DNA of 7,526 bases from Sulfurimonas sp. (GTDB lineage: Bacteria > Campylobacterota > Campylobacteria > Campylobacterales > Sulfurimonadaceae). The position numbers and the translations under genes are program-made. Each line of letters begins with the position of its first letter. Position 1 is the first letter of the stretch. The notes beneath the pieces are model-generated. The model saw only the letters and a list, made by a program, of their open reading frames with translations, did not search any database and was not told the origin of the DNA. Below are positions 4,302-7,526 of this stretch, one piece after another. Where the stretch lies: contig JAGGWE010000006.1 of NCBI GenBank assembly GCA_021157665.1, positions 1 through 7,526 on the forward strand, given 5' to 3'.

Positions 4302-4326
4302 AATTAACAACTCATCGAGGTAGCTA

Positions 4327-7300
4327 ATGTTAAACACTTTATATTCCGGAAACCGTCTTCGTGTAGATTTCTCAAAAACCCCTCAGCAAATAGAAGTACC
4401 AAATTTATTACAACTACAACAAAGTTCTTATGATAAATTTCTTATGTTAGAAGATAAAGATAGAGCTAATAGTGGAATTGAAAATGTATTTCAATCAGCT
4501 TTTCCTATTCATGATGCTCAAAATAGACTTACTGTTGAGTATATTGGTTCTGAAGTTGGAAAACCAAAATATACAGTAAGAGAATGTATGGAGCGTGGAC
4601 TTACTTATGCAGTAAGTCTTAGAATGAAAACTCGTCTTGTTCTTTGGGACAGAGATGAAAATACTAAAGAGAAATTAGGTGTAAAAGATATTAAAGAGCA
4701 AAATATATTTGTTCGTGATATTCCCCTAATGACAGATAGAACCTCTTTTATTATTAATGGTGTTGAGAGAGTTGTTGTAAATCAACTTCATAGATCACCA
4801 GGTGTTATTTTTAAAGAGGAAGAATCAACTACTGCTGGAAATAAACTGATTTATACTGGTCAAATTATTCCAGATCGTGGTTCATGGTTATATTTTGAGT
4901 ATGATCCAAAAGATATTCTTTATATGAGAATTAATAAGCGTCGTAAAGTTCCTGTAACTATTATGTTCCGTGCTTTAGGTTATTCAAAACAAGATATTTT
5001 AAAACTATTTTATCCTATTCAAACAATCAAAATAAATGATAATTTATTTTCTGTTGATTTTAAACAAACAGATTATATTGGAAGATTAAATTATGATTTA
5101 GTAGATATGGACTCTAATGTTTTAATTTCATTTGGAAAAAGACTTTCAGTTAAAAAAGCACAGAAATTCATTGATGATGGTTTAACTGAAGTTCAATATC
5201 CATTAGAGATATTGGTTGACCGTTATTTAGCTGAGCCAATTATTGATCCTCAAACAGGTGAAATTCTTTTTGATACTATGACTCATATTGATGAGTCTAA
5301 GCTTAAAAAAATGGCTGAAATTGGTATTAGTGAATTTAAAATTGCAAATGATTTAGCTGAGGGTGTTGACAGTTCTATTATTAATGCTTTTAATGCAGAT
5401 GCAGACTCACTTAAACTGTTGAAGCAAACTGAAGAGATTGAAGATGAAAATGATTTATCTGCAATTCGTATCTATAAAGTTATGAGACCAGGTGAACCAG
5501 TAACTAAAGAGGCTGCAAAAGCTTTTGTAAATCAACTATTTTTTGATCCTGAAAGATATGACTTAACTCGTGTTGGTCGTATGAAAATGAATCATAAGCT
5601 TGGTATGGATATTCCTGAATATATAACTGTACTAACTCATGAAGATATTATAGAATCTGTTAAATATGTTATTAAAGTTAAAAATGGTCAAGGTCATATT
5701 GATGATAGAGATCATTTAGGAAATCGTCGTATTCGTTCTATTGGTGAGCTTTTAGGTAATGAATTACATAATGGTCTTGTTAAGATGCAAAAAGCGATTC
5801 GTGATAAATTAGCAACGATGAGTGGTCCAATGGCAGAGTTAATGCCGCATGATTTAATAAACTCAAAAATGATTACATCAACTATCATGGAATTTTTCTC
5901 TGGTGGACAACTTTCACAGTTTATGGATCAAACAAATCCACTATCAGAAGTTACTCATAAGCGTCGTCTTTCGGCTCTTGGTGAGGGTGGTTTAGTTAAA
6001 GAGAGAGCTGGATTTGAAGTGCGTGATGTTCACCCAACTCATTATGGTAGAATCTGTCCTGTTGAGACTCCAGAGGGTCAAAATATTGGTTTGATTAATA
6101 CTCTTGCAACTTACTCTAAAGTTAATGAGCATGGATTTATTGAAGCACCTTATAAAGTTATAAAAGATGGAAAAGTTACTGATGAAGTTATTTATCTTAC
6201 AGCAACTCAAGAAGAGGGTGTTAAGATAGCAGCTGCTTCAAATAAATTAAATAAAGATGGTCAGTTTGAATCTGACATTATTACTATAAGACAAGATGGT
6301 GAGATTTTAAATGGTAAAGTAAGCGACTGTGAATATGCTGACCTTTCTTCTCATATGGTTGTTGGTGTTGCAGCTTCACTTATTCCATTCCTTGAGCATG
6401 ATGATGCCAATCGTGCTCTAATGGGTTCAAATATGCAGCGTCAAGCAGTACCTCTCTTAAGACCTACTTCTCCTATGGTTGGAACAGGTGTTGAAAAACT
6501 TGTTGCTCGTGATGCTTGGGAATGTGTTAAAGCTAAGCGTGGTGGTAAAATAGAGAAAGTTGATGGAAAACATATCTATGTTATGGGTGACGATGATGGA
6601 GAGATCTATATTGATTACTATCCATTAACAAAAAACCTTAGAACGAATCAAAATACATCTTTTGCTCAAAAACCAATTGTTAAAGTTGGACAAAAAGTTG
6701 AAGCTGGTCAAGTGATTGCTGATGGTCCAAATATGGATCAAGGTGAACTTGCTCTTGGTGTTAATGCTATGGTTGCATTTATGCCTTGGAATGGTTATAA
6801 CTTTGAGGATGCAATTGTAATCTCTGAGAAATTAATTCGTCAAGATGCTTTTACTTCTGTACATATTTATGAAAAAGAGTTAGAAGCTAGAGAACTTAAG
6901 CATGGTGTTGAAGAGATTACTCGTGATATACCAAATGTAAGAGATGATGAATTAGCTCATCTTGATGATTCTGGTATAGTAAAAATTGGTACTCATGTAA
7001 GTGGTGGTATGATTTTAGTAGGTAAAGTTTCTCCAAAAGGTGAAGTAAAACCAACTCCAGAAGAAAGACTACTTCGTGCTATCTTTGGTGAAAAAGCTGG
7101 TCATGTTATAAACAAATCACTTTACTGTCCTCCAAGTATGGAAGGTATAATTGTTGATGTTAAAATCTTTACTAAAAAAGGTTATGACAAAGACCCTCGT
7201 GCTTTAGAGCTTGAAAAAGAGGAAAGAGATTATCTTGAAAGAGAACATTACGACAGACTTCTAATGATAGATAAAGAGGAGATGCTTCGTGTAGCAAAAC

Positions 7301-7526
7301 TTCTTACTCGTGAAGCTTTAGTTGCTGATATAGCGATAGCTGGAAATGAGTATAAAGCTGGAGATACTATCAACGGAGATGATTTAGTTGAAGTAAATCG
7401 TTTTGCTATGAATAGCGTTGTTAAGTCATTCTCTGAAGAGGTGCAGGCGAAGTATAATTCAACTAAGAACCACTTCCAGAAGCAGAAGAAAAAATTCCGT
7501 GATGAGCATGAAGAGAAGTTGACGAT
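4327..7526 (+). CDS. rpoB: DNA-directed RNA polymerase subunit beta, N-terminal three quarters (3' truncated)
   Basis: The beta subunit forms one pincer and half of the active-site cleft of RNA polymerase. The frame is open for 1066 codons to the window edge; about 300 residues are missing relative to campylobacterotal RpoB. IPLMTDRTSFIINGVERVVV lies at 132-151 and QLHRSPG at 153-159. The rifampicin pocket spans 528-558 with QLSQFMDQTNPLSEVTHKRR at 528-547; D534, H544 and S549 (E. coli D516, H526, S531) are the drug-sensitive residues. HPTHYGRICPVETPEGQNIGL follows. WNGYNFEDA (821-829) carries the conserved Glu-Asp pair near the active site, and GKVSPKGE begins the flap end (899-906). The catalytic-region lysine motif GDKMAGRHGNKG would lie just beyond the window. 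The ribosome-binding site GAGG is at 4317-4320. Whether rpoB is fused to rpoC, as in Helicobacter, cannot be seen. Confidence 0.98.
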   Translation, partial: MLNTLYSGNRLRVDFSKTPQQIEVPNLLQLQQSSYDKFLMLEDKDRANSGIENVFQSAFPIHDAQNRLTVEYIGSEVGKPKYTVRECMERGLTYAVSLRMKTRLVLWDRDENTKEKLGVKDIKEQNIFVRDIPLMTDRTSFIINGVERVVVNQLHRSPGVIFKEEESTTAGNKLIYTGQIIPDRGSWLYFEYDPKDILYMRINKRRKVPVTIMFRALGYSKQDILKLFYPIQTIKINDNLFSVDFKQTDYIGRLNYDLVDMDSNVLISFGKRLSVKKAQKFIDDGLTEVQYPLEILVDRYLAEPIIDPQTGEILFDTMTHIDESKLKKMAEIGISEFKIANDLAEGVDSSIINAFNADADSLKLLKQTEEIEDENDLSAIRIYKVMRPGEPVTKEAAKAFVNQLFFDPERYDLTRVGRMKMNHKLGMDIPEYITVLTHEDIIESVKYVIKVKNGQGHIDDRDHLGNRRIRSIGELLGNELHNGLVKMQKAIRDKLATMSGPMAELMPHDLINSKMITSTIMEFFSGGQLSQFMDQTNPLSEVTHKRRLSALGEGGLVKERAGFEVRDVHPTHYGRICPVETPEGQNIGLINTLATYSKVNEHGFIEAPYKVIKDGKVTDEVIYLTATQEEGVKIAAASNKLNKDGQFESDIITIRQDGEILNGKVSDCEYADLSSHMVVGVAASLIPFLEHDDANRALMGSNMQRQAVPLLRPTSPMVGTGVEKLVARDAWECVKAKRGGKIEKVDGKHIYVMGDDDGEIYIDYYPLTKNLRTNQNTSFAQKPIVKVGQKVEAGQVIADGPNMDQGELALGVNAMVAFMPWNGYNFEDAIVISEKLIRQDAFTSVHIYEKELEARELKHGVEEITRDIPNVRDDELAHLDDSGIVKIGTHVSGGMILVGKVSPKGEVKPTPEERLLRAIFGEKAGHVINKSLYCPPSMEGIIVDVKIFTKKGYDKDPRALELEKEERDYLEREHYDRLLMIDKEEMLRVAKLLTREALVADIAIAGNEYKAGDTINGDDLVEVNRFAMNSVVKSFSEEVQAKYNSTKNHFQKQKKKFRDEHEEKLT

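Noticed and set aside
5992..6210. Minus-strand open frame opposite rpoB
   Set aside because: It covers one of the most conserved parts of rpoB (rifampicin pocket and downstream) and encodes no recognisable protein.

Overview
The window is core translation and transcription DNA from an AT-rich bacterium, most likely a member of the Campylobacterota (Epsilonproteobacteria). The evidence is the gene order tuf - rpmG - tRNA-Trp - secE - nusG - rplK - rplA - rplJ - rplL - rpoB, a one-helix SecE, an EF-Tu with the extra stretch after the G domain that this phylum carries, and L1, L10 and RpoB sequences that read as campylobacterotal. The free-living sulfur-oxidising branch (Sulfurimonas/Sulfurovum-like) is my best guess, but the genus cannot be settled from this sequence alone.

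Layout: all genes are on the + strand. Positions 1-769 hold the 3' two thirds of tuf, closed by a long palindrome that contains its stop codon. Next come rpmG (812-964, a 50-residue zinc-ribbon L33 gene) and a complete tRNA-Trp with encoded CCA (1002-1077). A short gap with a TATAAT box leads into secE (1144-1323), which is followed closely by nusG (1333-1860) and rplK (1882-2307). rplA (2380-3072) follows a 72-base gap, and rplJ (3234-3719) follows a 161-base structured leader. rplL (3760-4131) is next. A 195-base gap full of hairpins separates it from rpoB (4327 to the window end, 3' truncated).

How it works together: EF-Tu and tRNA-Trp bring amino acids to the ribosome. L33, L11, L1, L10 and L7/L12 build the large subunit, with the last four forming the L1 stalk and the factor-binding stalk. 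SecE is part of the membrane protein channel. NusG and the RpoB beta subunit belong to the transcription machinery. The intergenic hairpins are the likely means of giving genes in one transcription unit different outputs: L7/L12 is needed in several copies per ribosome, and RpoB in far lower amounts.

No new defence, mobile or biosynthetic system is visible, and there are no insertion sequences or CRISPR arrays. The points most worth a second look are in the non-coding DNA: the rplJ leader with a 19-codon reading frame overlapping the rplJ start, the rplL-rpoB hairpin cluster with competing folds, a GCTTTTGC hairpin core used three times after translation genes, hairpins that enclose stop codons, and a C-C mismatch in the tRNA-Trp T stem.
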